This document shows positions 1 to 4,812 of a stretch of DNA of 5,027 bases, one piece after another. Both the position numbers and the translations under genes were made by a program. The notes below the pieces were generated by a model. It was not told where the DNA came from. It saw only the letters and a list, made by a program, of their open reading frames with translations, and searched no databases. How positions within the stretch are numbered: position 1 is the stretch's first letter; each line of letters opens with the position of its first letter. Source of the DNA: Bacillota bacterium (GTDB taxonomy: Bacteria > Bacillota > Clostridia > Christensenellales > Aristaeellaceae); contig JAEZTL010000015.1 in the NCBI GenBank assembly GCA_023421395.1, positions 1-5,027 on the forward strand, read 5' to 3'.

Positions 1-352
1 TGCCATCCAACCAGAGTCCCCGTAACCGGGGCAGCTTCGTGAGTTCGCTGATGTCGTGGATGTCATTGAAGGAGAGATTCAGGAGCTCCAGGTTCACAAA
101 AGTTCCCAGGCCGTCCAGACTCTTGATCTTGGCATCCTCCGGTACGCCCTGAGGGGCCTCGGCGTCCAACTCAGTCAAGGCGGCGGCGTCTTCCTGGGTA
201 ATCGGGCCCTCCGGCTTGCCCAGGGCCTCCCGTACCTTTTGTTCCAACACAGCGTCAGAAAAGACGATCCTCTCCCCTCCCTGGGCCAGGGCAGGCCAGG
301 CCATCCCCAAGCATAGCAGACATGCAAGTACGAACCAAAGCGCTTTCTTCAT
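1..352 (-). CDS. Secreted leucine-rich-repeat (internalin-like) protein, N-terminal part
   Basis: Translating the minus strand from ATG at 352 gives 117 residues before the window edge cuts the gene. Residues 1-23 are a typical signal peptide: MKK, a hydrophobic core, then ALA followed by QGG, a good signal peptidase I site. Residues 28-62 look like the helical cap seen before the repeats in Firmicute internalin-like proteins (FSDAVLEQKVREAL, then ITQEDAAALTELDA). From about residue 76 there are leucine-rich repeats of the roughly 22-residue bacterial type: IKSLDGLGTFVNLELLNLS, then FNDIHDISELTKL, then LRGLWLDG. The start is supported by a strong ribosome binding site (AGGGAGGGA, 361-368) about 8 bases upstream. 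It is probably secreted or surface-exposed and used in protein binding, but no ligand can be read from this fragment. Membership in the LRR superfamily is secure; the exact role is unknown. Confidence 0.9.
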   Translation of the reverse strand, partial: MKKALWFVLACLLCLGMAWPALAQGGERIVFSDAVLEQKVREALGKPEGPITQEDAAALTELDAEAPQGVPEDAKIKSLDGLGTFVNLELLNLSFNDIHDISELTKLPRLRGLWLDG

Positions 353-387
353 TCGAGAGCTCCCTCCCTTGTTTCATTCTGCAAGCA

Positions 388-396
388 ATAGTACCA
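388..396 (-). promoter_or_regulatory. Possible extended -10 promoter of the LRR gene
   Basis: On the minus strand the bases TGG-TACTAT match an extended -10 element (TGn plus 4 of 6 bases of TATAAT). It lies about 35 bases before the start codon at 352, which would give an untranslated leader of roughly 30 bases. There is no convincing -35 box at the right distance, so this is a weak call. Confidence 0.3.
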
Positions 397-652
397 TCAT
401 TTTCCGTTAGATAGGAATGCTGCCTGCATTCATGGACAACCCCGCAATCCACAGCGCTGGATTTTCCGCCGCACAGAGGGTGGGTGCATCATTGCACGAT
501 TACACGGGAGCCTTTGGGAAACGTGTACTTTTGCTCATTTTCTGCGGCGCTTTTCAACGATCCAGCCGCGCCCGATTTTCTCATGTGAGCCCGCCCGTGT
601 ATTCCTGCAAAAAGAGCGCAGGAAACCCGTATTTCAGGGCAAATTTGCAGGC
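397..652. other. Intergenic region without a recognisable gene
   Basis: This stretch lies between the tRNA terminator and the LRR gene. Open frames cross it on both strands, but they lack ribosome binding sites and read through the terminator or the tRNA. The only structure I see is a 7-bp inverted repeat, TTCCTGC (602-608) with GCAGGAA (618-624), and a short dyad GTGCA-TCAT-TGCAC near 484-497. Neither is followed by a T-run. I assign no function. Confidence 0.6.
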
Positions 653-682
653 AAACAAAAAGGCCCGCCGCAACCGGCGAGC
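653..682 (-). terminator. Rho-independent terminator of tRNA-Arg
   Basis: Read on the minus strand, GCTCGCCG, a GTTG loop and CGGCGGGC form an 8-bp stem with one G-T pair. CTTTTTGTTT follows directly. It starts about 30 bases after the tRNA 3' end, as expected for the tRNA transcript. Confidence 0.85.
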
Positions 683-711
683 TTATTTGCACCAACTAAT
701 GTCGGTATTGA

Positions 712-788
712 TGGCGTCCCCGGCGCGATTCGAACGCGCGGCCTTTCGCTTAGGAGGCGAACGCTCTATCCTGCTGAGCTACGGGGAC
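712..788 (-). tRNA. tRNA-Arg (anticodon CCU), CCA encoded
   Basis: The minus strand folds into a complete cloverleaf of 74 bases plus an encoded CCA. The acceptor stem GTCCCCG pairs with CGGGGAC, the D stem is GCTC/GAGC, and the anticodon stem is TTCGC/GCGAA. The loop CTCCTAA gives anticodon CCT. The T arm is GCGCG-TTCGAAT-CGCGC and the discriminator base is G. Anticodon CCU reads the AGG arginine codon. The tRNA has its own promoter upstream (827-855) and a terminator downstream (653-682), so it is a monocistronic unit. tRNA-Arg(CCU) genes are sometimes integration sites, but there is no integrase or duplicated tRNA end in the window. Confidence 0.97.
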
Positions 789-826
789 ATGCGAAGGCAT
801 GCGGTGCCAAGGAAGCACGCCATGGT

Positions 827-855
827 ATTATGCCACGTGACGGGGCGCTTGTCAA
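827..855 (-). promoter_or_regulatory. Strong sigma-A promoter of tRNA-Arg
   Basis: On the minus strand there is a perfect -35 box, TTGACA (855-850), a 17-base spacer, and a -10 box CATAAT (832-827) matching 5 of 6 bases. Transcription would start near 820, about 32 bases before the mature tRNA 5' end at 788. Near-consensus promoters are usual for stable RNA genes. Confidence 0.9.
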
Positions 856-892
856 GCGACGGCGGGCAAATTCTGGCTTCGAGACGGCAGAC

Positions 893-918
893 AAAAGTGC
901 GGCCCCTTTGGCGGCCGC
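893..918 (-). terminator. Probable terminator of the HD-GYP/DUF5317 operon
   Basis: On the minus strand GCGGCC (918-913) pairs with GGCCGC (904-899) around an 8-base loop. The stem can be extended past one C-A mismatch, and it is followed by ACTTTTG. It lies about 20 bases after the DUF5317 stop codon and before the tRNA promoter. The T-run is short, so termination may be partial. Confidence 0.65.
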
Positions 919-936
919 GCGGAAGAACGGGATTTC

Positions 937-1482
937 TCACACTCCGGCGCGTTCATTCTGCATGACGGGCGGCTTCATAAAGAACTGGATCAGCCAGAAC
1001 ATGCCTGCGGCCAGCACAAAATCTCCCGCGCTGGCAATCCCGGGCACGACCCGGGTGATGGGAATGGTGTCGCCCAGAAACCACAGCGGCGCGTCCCAGC
1101 CCACCAGCACATACTCGATCAATTCGCCCGACTGCACGCGCTGGGCGAACTGCTCGAACACGGGGTTGTTGACCACCGGCGTGACCGGCATCCGAAAGCC
1201 GTTGGCAAAGATCACCAGCACGTTGAACAGCACACCCGCCGCAACCAGCCAGATGGGCCTAAGCCTACGGTTTACAAATACGAACACAAAGAGCAGCGCG
1301 TACTCCAAGATCACCGCGGGCACAAGCCATACCGCGTCCACAAACGACAGCGCCGCTTCGATGGCAAAGGCCGCCACAGGCAGCCAGACGCCACGGAGCG
1401 GATTCTCCAGGTAATTCCTCAACCGGCCGCCGCGCGCGTATCCCACCGCCACCGACAGCGCAATCATGTACACCAGGATCAT
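937..1482 (-). CDS. DUF5317 family integral membrane protein
   Basis: This 181-residue protein has the layout I know from the DUF5317 family. An N-terminal membrane helix is followed by the basic ARGGRLRN segment (16-23). Helices follow at about 32-48 and 51-70, then NRRLRPIWL and a helix running into the conserved ANGFRMPV motif (93-100). After a soluble stretch come the family motifs FLGD (135-138) and SAGDFVL (151-157), the latter opening the final helix (about 154-169). The start codon overlaps the stop of the HD-GYP gene as ATGA. There is no clear ribosome binding site of its own, so translation is probably coupled to the gene upstream. The family has no established biochemical function. 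Co-translation with a membrane HD-GYP enzyme suggests a structural or sensory partner, but that is inference. Family assignment is confident; function is not. Confidence 0.9.
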   Translation of the reverse strand: MILVYMIALSVAVGYARGGRLRNYLENPLRGVWLPVAAFAIEAALSFVDAVWLVPAVILEYALLFVFVFVNRRLRPIWLVAAGVLFNVLVIFANGFRMPVTPVVNNPVFEQFAQRVQSGELIEYVLVGWDAPLWFLGDTIPITRVVPGIASAGDFVLAAGMFWLIQFFMKPPVMQNERAGV

Positions 1483-2756
1483 GCTTTTTTCGCCAGCGCT
1501 CTGAGCAGCGCCTGCACGGCCGCCGGGTCAAACTGCTTGTCGCACTCCTCCAGCAGGATTTCGACGGCCCGCTCCTTGGGCATGCCTGTGCGGTAGGGCC
1601 GGTCGCTGGTCATGGCGTCGAAGGCGTCGGCAACGCCCAAAATCTTCGCGCCCTCGGAAATCTTGTCCGCCGTAAGGCCGTGGGGATAGCCCGTACCGTC
1701 AGGACGCTCGTGGTGCTGGCGAATGACCTGCACCACCTCGGGCGCGAGGCCCACCTGCTCGACGATCTTCACGCCGATCGTCGGGTGCTCCTGCATTTTG
1801 CGGCGCTCATCCGGCTCCAGCGGCCCGGGCTTGCGCAAAATGTAATCCTCGATTCCGATCTTGCCCACGTCGTGCAGCACAGCCGCTTCCCGTAGGGTGC
1901 TGATCTTCTTCTGGCTGAATCCCATTTCCCGGGCAATCATCTCGGCGTATTCGCACACGCGTTCGGAATGGCCCTGGGTATAGGTATCCTTGGCTTCCAT
2001 CGTGGAGATAAAAGCGGAGATCAACCGGTCCTGCTGGCGCTTGGAATCCAGGTACAGCTGCCAAGCGTACCGGGCCAGAAGCAGCGGGAACAGCATGACC
2101 ATCGCGATCCACGCACCCGACTCCAGCGACAGCATTTCCGCGATCAAGAGACCCAGCGGCATCGCCGCCAGTACGTTGAAAAGAAGCCCCTTCATCGTGT
2201 TCAGAATGTCCCTGCCGGTGATCTCGCCATTGAGCCAGAACATGCTCATCATGATCAGCCCGTTGATCATAAAAGCGGCCATCGAGAACACAAACATGGG
2301 CACCAGCACGATCGGGAACGCCATCATACCCGGCTGCCACGGGAACAGCTCGCTCAACTTGGCGGCCAGCGTGATCGCAATGATGATGGTGCAGGTATTG
2401 AAAATAAACTTCACCAACCCCGAAAGAGAGGCCGCGTTTTTGGGCTTGGTGATGATGTCATACAGATAAAGGATGACGTTGCTGATCAAAAGGATCGAGA
2501 TGGCCGAATCCATCCCCCGCGTAAGATATACCGCGAGAATGGAAATGATGGTGACATCCAGAGCCTGGTTGGATCTCATGTAAATGGGCAAAGCGCCGCT
2601 GATTGTGCAAAGGAAGATCAGGCAGGTCAGCTCGAACGCGTCGTGCATAAGCCCGGCTTCCAGAATGTGGTTTGCGAATCGGGCAACGGAAAACGCTGCA
2701 AGGACGGCGCCCACCACGGATACCAAAAAAATATAGATCTTGGCCCTGCGGTTCAT
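1479..2756 (-). CDS. Membrane-anchored HD-GYP domain phosphodiesterase (c-di-GMP)
   Basis: This 425-residue protein has an N-terminal membrane half and a complete C-terminal HD-GYP domain. About eight hydrophobic segments can be seen, at roughly 7-27, 43-60, 66-80, 84-102, 113-132, 144-172, 190-209 and 214-236. The catalytic domain (about 245-425) keeps the metal ligands and signature: GHSERV (H263), HDVGKIGI (H295, D296, K299), a conserved EHP (324), HHERPDGTGYP with the GYP triad at 356-358, and ADAFDAMTSDRPYR (376-389). Known HD-GYP enzymes hydrolyse cyclic di-GMP to pGpG or GMP on the cytoplasmic face, and this copy looks active. I could not place the membrane half in a named sensor family. 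I start at ATG 2756, which has GAGAGG just upstream; a TTG 48 bases earlier is in frame but has no ribosome binding site. The gene follows a 27-residue peptide gene by 80 bases and overlaps DUF5317 by 4. Confidence 0.93.
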   Translation of the reverse strand: MNRRAKIYIFLVSVVGAVLAAFSVARFANHILEAGLMHDAFELTCLIFLCTISGALPIYMRSNQALDVTIISILAVYLTRGMDSAISILLISNVILYLYDIITKPKNAASLSGLVKFIFNTCTIIIAITLAAKLSELFPWQPGMMAFPIVLVPMFVFSMAAFMINGLIMMSMFWLNGEITGRDILNTMKGLLFNVLAAMPLGLLIAEMLSLESGAWIAMVMLFPLLLARYAWQLYLDSKRQQDRLISAFISTMEAKDTYTQGHSERVCEYAEMIAREMGFSQKKISTLREAAVLHDVGKIGIEDYILRKPGPLEPDERRKMQEHPTIGVKIVEQVGLAPEVVQVIRQHHERPDGTGYPHGLTADKISEGAKILGVADAFDAMTSDRPYRTGMPKERAVEILLEECDKQFDPAAVQALLRALAKKA

Positions 2757-2836
2757 GTGACCTCTCTTTTCCTGCGATCTAAGCAGAGACCGATCGGAAA
2801 ACAACCCCGGCCGTGCGCACCCTCATAATCCAGCGA

Positions 2837-2920
2837 TTACTTCCAGGTGATGAAAGCACCAGCCGACAGCACAAACGATGCCAGGGCCATAAGGGCGGCG
2901 ACGATCTTCGCCTTCTTCAT
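2837..2920 (-). CDS. 27-residue hydrophobic peptide, leader gene of the HD-GYP operon
   Basis: A small gene is read from ATG at 2920 to TAA at 2837. It has an excellent ribosome binding site, AAGGAGG (2935-2929), 8 bases before the start, and this is the best reason to believe it is translated. The peptide begins MKKAKIVAALMALASF and ends in SAGAFITWK. It therefore has a basic N-terminus, one hydrophobic segment (about 6-24) and a short polar end, with no cysteine. It could be a one-helix membrane peptide. It could instead be a signal peptide cleaved after A-G-A (20-22), releasing FITWK. It lies 80 bases upstream of the HD-GYP gene with no terminator between them, so co-transcription is likely. 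I do not recognise the family, and no function is established. Confidence 0.7.
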   Translation of the reverse strand: MKKAKIVAALMALASFVLSAGAFITWK

Positions 2921-3000
2921 GGATACAGCCTCCTTAAATAAGGCTGTGCCATTCCGCTAATAGGCACGCGATTTCACCATTCTCATGGTGAAACGTATCC
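2921..3000 (-). promoter_or_regulatory. Candidate structured 5' leader RNA (multibranch, covers the ribosome binding site)
   Basis: On the minus strand an outer helix is formed by GGATAC (3000-2995) and GTATCC (2926-2921). Inside it, with few unpaired joining bases, are three hairpins. The first is TTTCACCAT-GAGA-ATGGTGAAA (2993-2972), a perfect 9-bp stem with a GNRA tetraloop. The second is GTGCC/GGCAC (2967-2946), extendable by ATT/AAT past a bulged T. The third is AGCC/GGCT (2945-2927), whose 3' strand and loop hold the Shine-Dalgarno AAGGAGG. The start codon of the 27-residue peptide follows the outer helix directly. The fold suggests translational control of the peptide and perhaps the whole operon. 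I do not recognise the conserved sequence of a known riboswitch class in it. The pairing is visible; function and ligand are inference. Confidence 0.6.
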
Positions 3001-3009
3001 GCTCCGCTG

Positions 3010-3038
3010 AAGATACCCGCGCCCGGCCGGGGTTGTAA
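3010..3038 (-). promoter_or_regulatory. Weak candidate promoter for the peptide/HD-GYP operon
   Basis: On the minus strand TTACAA (3038-3033) and TATCTT (3015-3010) are separated by 17 bases. They match the sigma-A boxes at only 3 and 4 of 6 positions. If used, transcription would start near 3003, immediately before the outer helix of the structured leader, which is an appealing fit. The region lies just after the stop of the upstream gene, and no terminator with a T-run is seen there, so read-through from 3044-3736 is also possible. Confidence 0.3.
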
Positions 3039-3043
3039 TCCGA

Positions 3044-3736
3044 TCAGGAGATGCCGTCCTCTCCAGGAATTCGTCCAATCGAACGGTTCAGCGCGTCCAA
3101 CGTCGCCTTGACGACGCCCGTCGCTTCGCTCGCGATAGACTCGGCTGCGCCAACCAGCAGGCTGCCATCGTGTTCGCCGTTGTACTCCACCAGGCAGATC
3201 ACTACAGGATACGCCGAGATCTCGATGGTCTGCACTGCCACAAGCGTGTAGAGGTCGTCCATGCCCACGTAGTTGTGCACGGCAGAAATCGTCGCGTCCG
3301 CGATGGCGCGCAGGCGCAGTGCCGTGCTGTCGCGACAGCTGGCCGTGCCGGTATAGTCTTTTCCGTTGTTGGAAAGCGTTACGCGAACGTTATAACGCCC
3401 TTCCTCACCGGAAAACGACGTACCCTTGTAGCGCAGCCGCGCGTTGAGGACATCCTGGGGCTGGGTGCCGGCGAGCTCCGTCGGGTCGCCGGACAATTGG
3501 GCGATGCTGATAATCCGGTGGTCAACATCCAAACCAAAGGCCGCCATCAGCGCCGACTGAATGTCCCGTGCCATCTGCTTGGGGCTGCGGCTGCTGCTGG
3601 CCAGCACATGGATCTCGTTGATTTGGCCATCTCCGTTGGTGCGAATGCCGGCAGCAAACACGCCGGGTAACCGATTGAGCAATGCCCGGCATTCCTCCTG
3701 GGGGGTCGCAGGAACGTTCGACGGCTTCGTTGACAC
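3044..3736 (-). CDS. Conserved-looking hypothetical protein, 230 residues, two-part
   Basis: I start at GTG 3736 because AAGGTG lies 6 bases upstream and a promoter with a perfect TATAAT box lies about 50 bases upstream. An in-frame ATG at 3904 would place the promoter inside the gene. An ATG at 3740 is out of frame and only 2 bases from the binding site. The protein is soluble, with no signal peptide or membrane segment. Residues 12-82 form one unit, with motifs INEIHVLASSSRSPKQMARDIQ (split around residue 50) and LDVDHRIISIAQL. Residues 96-220 form a second alpha/beta-looking unit containing RYNVRVTLSNNGKDYTG, an Ala-rich helix (141-154) and a closing GVVKATLDALNR helix (207-218). I do not recognise a named family or catalytic motif. 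It is transcribed alone or reads into the peptide/HD-GYP operon 123 bases downstream; a functional link is unproven. Confidence 0.8.
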   Translation of the reverse strand: MSTKPSNVPATPQEECRALLNRLPGVFAAGIRTNGDGQINEIHVLASSSRSPKQMARDIQSALMAAFGLDVDHRIISIAQLSGDPTELAGTQPQDVLNARLRYKGTSFSGEEGRYNVRVTLSNNGKDYTGTASCRDSTALRLRAIADATISAVHNYVGMDDLYTLVAVQTIEISAYPVVICLVEYNGEHDGSLLVGAAESIASEATGVVKATLDALNRSIGRIPGEDGIS

Positions 3737-3783
3737 GCATCGCACCTTCTTATAGTGATATTGAAAACACCGTAACCACCAAT

Positions 3784-3799
3784 CGGTATCATTATACCG
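3784..3799. promoter_or_regulatory. Dyad over the -10 box, possible operator
   Basis: CGGTAT, a 4-base spacer and ATACCG form a perfect 6+4+6 inverted repeat that contains the whole -10 box (3791-3796) and the expected start of transcription. This is a common place for a repressor site, but half of the palindrome is the promoter itself, so the symmetry may be partly fortuitous. No regulator gene is in the window. Confidence 0.4.
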
Positions 3800-3819
3800 T
3801 CTTTTGGGGAACAGCACAA
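3791..3819 (-). promoter_or_regulatory. Sigma-A promoter of the 230-residue protein gene
   Basis: On the minus strand there is a perfect -10 box TATAAT (3796-3791), a 17-base spacer, and a -35 box TTGTGC (3819-3814) that keeps the TTG. Transcription would begin near 3784, leaving a leader of about 48 bases before the GTG start. Confidence 0.75.
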
Positions 3820-4178
3820 GTAGCAAATATCCAAAAAAATGCCAAGTATATGGCTTGTTCGACAGAAAGAATCTTGTGTGAATCCGCTGAAAGGCCGTTT
3901 CCATGTAACCAAAACGGTTCCCGCGCGCGAGGCGTACCGGGTTTCGTCTTCAGGCGGCAAGGCGTGAGGCCGCACCGCATGCGGGCGAAAAATTCCCCGG
4001 CCGACCCTGCGGCTCTTTTTCAACCAAAAATCCTCGACGGGTTTTCATGCGAAAGAAAAAACCTTTTGTGCGGCCGAAATTATCCGGAATCTCCGGGCGG
4101 CGCGAGGCCTTGCGGCGCCGCTGCTTCTCTCAATGTGCGCGCTGGATATATAAACGATCAATGAGGCTTATCAACGCC
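3820..4178. other. Intergenic region without a convincing gene
   Basis: This stretch lies between the DUF1292 terminator and the next promoter. Short open frames exist on both strands, including a basic one starting with ATG at 4047 on the plus strand. None has a ribosome binding site, and that one runs through the terminator. There are GC-rich inverted repeats, for example GCGGC (3954-3958) with GCCGC (3969-3973), and CGGCGC (4098-4103) with GCGCCG (4115-4120). Neither has a T-run. I assign no function. Confidence 0.55.
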
Positions 4179-4214
4179 AAAACCGGCCCCGGCGTCAGGC
4201 GCGCCGGGGCCGGT
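4179..4214 (-). terminator. Terminator of the DUF1292 gene
   Basis: A perfect 13-bp GC-rich stem (4202-4214 pairing with 4182-4194) has a 7-base loop. On the minus strand it is followed by a short TTTT. It lies about 40 bases after the DUF1292 stop codon. The stem is very stable, although the T-run is brief. Confidence 0.8.
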
Positions 4215-4254
4215 GGAATCCCTGTCGGGACGACAGCCTGAAGCCTATGGAAGA

Positions 4255-4602
4255 TTACTCCCCGTCTTTGCCGTCTTCCTCGTCTTCTTCGTCTTCCTCG
4301 TCTTCTTCGTCCTCATCGTCCACGTAGAGCTCATTCTGCACGAACTCGATCAGGCGATCCATCAGCTCATCCTCGACCGGCAGGAACTCTTCCTCGTCTT
4401 CGCCGGAGGGGACGACCTTCATAATATAGGCGTCGGCCTCATCGCCGCACTCGCACTCTTCGTCGCAGCAGCAATCGCACTCGTCCGCTTCCGTCAAAAC
4501 CGCGTATTCCTGGCCCTCATAGAAGAAATAATCGAGCACTTCCATGGTCTTCTCGTTGCCCTCGTCGTCGGAAAAGACGACCAGATCACGTTCTTCCTCC
4601 AT
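4255..4602 (-). CDS. DUF1292 family acidic protein with a cysteine cluster
   Basis: From ATG 4602 the product has 115 residues. The start is chosen because GGAAGGAG lies about 10 bases upstream and the promoter (4655-4683) is close, whereas a longer frame would begin inside the promoter. Residues 4-38 match the small Firmicute DUF1292 family: a VVFSDDEGNEK strand, then EVLDYFFYEGQEYAVL. The later part, AYIMKVV and EEEFLPVEDELMDRLIEFV (58-88), is also typical of the family. Two things are unusual. Residues 42-52 carry six cysteines in the pattern C-x-C-C-C-x3-C-x-C, set among acidic residues. The end (95-115) is almost pure Asp/Glu, encoded by tandem repeats. The family is soluble and its function is unknown. 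The cysteines suggest metal binding, which is inference. The gene appears to be transcribed alone between its own promoter and terminator. Confidence 0.9.
   Translation of the reverse strand: MEEERDLVVFSDDEGNEKTMEVLDYFFYEGQEYAVLTEADECDCCCDEECECGDEADAYIMKVVPSGEDEEEFLPVEDELMDRLIEFVQNELYVDDEDEEDEEDEEDEEDGKDGE
4273..4317. repeat. 9/18-bp tandem repeat inside the DUF1292 gene
   Basis: Two perfect copies of the 18-bp unit gtcttcctcgtcttcttc (4273-4290 and 4291-4308) are followed by a degenerate 9-bp copy. Each 9-bp half encodes an acidic triplet of the E-D-E type on the minus strand. The repeat keeps the reading frame, so gain or loss of units would only change the length of the acidic tail. Confidence 0.85.
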
Positions 4603-4654
4603 GAAAATCACTCTCCTTCCGCTCCCTTTTTTCACGCCCCCGGCGCTCGGGATT

Positions 4655-4683
4655 ATTATACCCAATGAACAGGAAAAAATCAA
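4655..4683 (-). promoter_or_regulatory. Sigma-A promoter of the DUF1292 gene
   Basis: On the minus strand there is a perfect -10 box TATAAT (4660-4655), a 17-base spacer and a -35 box TTGATT (4683-4678) matching TTGA. Transcription would start near 4648, about 46 bases before the ATG at 4602. Confidence 0.85.
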
Positions 4684-4766
4684 CAGCCGGCTAAATTAGT
4701 TTTTGCGGATTCACACGTCCTTTACGGCTTTGTGCTGCCAATGTCTGGTTATAAGCGCACCCGGAT

Positions 4767-4799
4767 GACAAGCGCCGCCCGGCTCCCGCCGGGCGGCGC
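4767..4799 (-). terminator. Terminator of the alcohol dehydrogenase gene
   Basis: A perfect 12-bp stem, GCGCCGCCCGGC (4772-4783) with GCCGGGCGGCGC (4788-4799), has a 4-base loop. It begins 13 bases after the dehydrogenase stop codon. On the minus strand it is followed by only TTGTC, so the U-tract is poor. Placement and stem strength still make a terminator the best reading. Confidence 0.7.
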
Positions 4800-4812
4800 A
4801 TAAACGCCTTGA

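Noticed and set aside
417..965. Plus-strand open frame of 182 codons
   Set aside because: It crosses the tRNA-Arg gene, its promoter and two terminators in antisense, has no ribosome binding site, and its composition is not protein-like.
2757..2804. In-frame TTG start that would lengthen the HD-GYP protein by 16 residues
   Set aside because: There is no binding site before the TTG, while ATG 2756 has GAGAGG at a suitable distance and begins directly before the first membrane helix.
2775..2825. 15-codon minus-strand frame between the small peptide and the HD-GYP gene
   Set aside because: It has no ribosome binding site and an ordinary basic composition. It is better explained as spacer.
1968..2828. 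Plus-strand open frame of 286 codons
   Set aside because: It is exactly antisense to the HD-GYP gene. The translation is dominated by His, Gln, Arg and Asp, as in a shadow frame, and there is no ribosome binding site.
2921..3000. Assignment of the leader to a known c-di-GMP riboswitch
   Set aside because: The gene context invites it, but I cannot find the conserved core bases of either class, so I keep it as an unassigned structured RNA.
3022..3031. Palindrome CCCGGCCGGG after the gene ending at 3044
   Set aside because: It allows only a very short stem and is followed by CGCGGGTATC on the minus strand, with no T-run, so I do not call a terminator.
3170..3670. Plus-strand open frame of 166 codons
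   Set aside because: It is antisense to the 230-residue protein gene, which has a promoter, a binding site and a coherent protein sequence.
3522..3740. Out-of-frame ATG at 3740 as the start of a 72-codon gene
   Set aside because: It is only 2 bases after AAGGTG, too close to be used well, and its frame is short and Arg/Gln/Pro-rich. The GTG at 3736 opens the long coherent frame.
4047..4241. Plus-strand basic open frame of 64 codons
   Set aside because: It has no Shine-Dalgarno sequence or promoter, and it runs straight through the strong 13-bp-stem terminator.
4213..4668. Plus-strand frame with a hydrophobic, membrane-like translation
   Set aside because: The Phe/Leu/Val runs are the antisense reading of the Asp/Glu codons of DUF1292. 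The frame starts in a terminator and ends past the DUF1292 promoter.
3876..4716. 12-base inverted match GTGTGAATCCGC (3876-3887) and GCGGATTCACAC (4705-4716)
   Set aside because: About one match of this length is expected by chance in 5 kb on both strands, and the flanks do not extend it.
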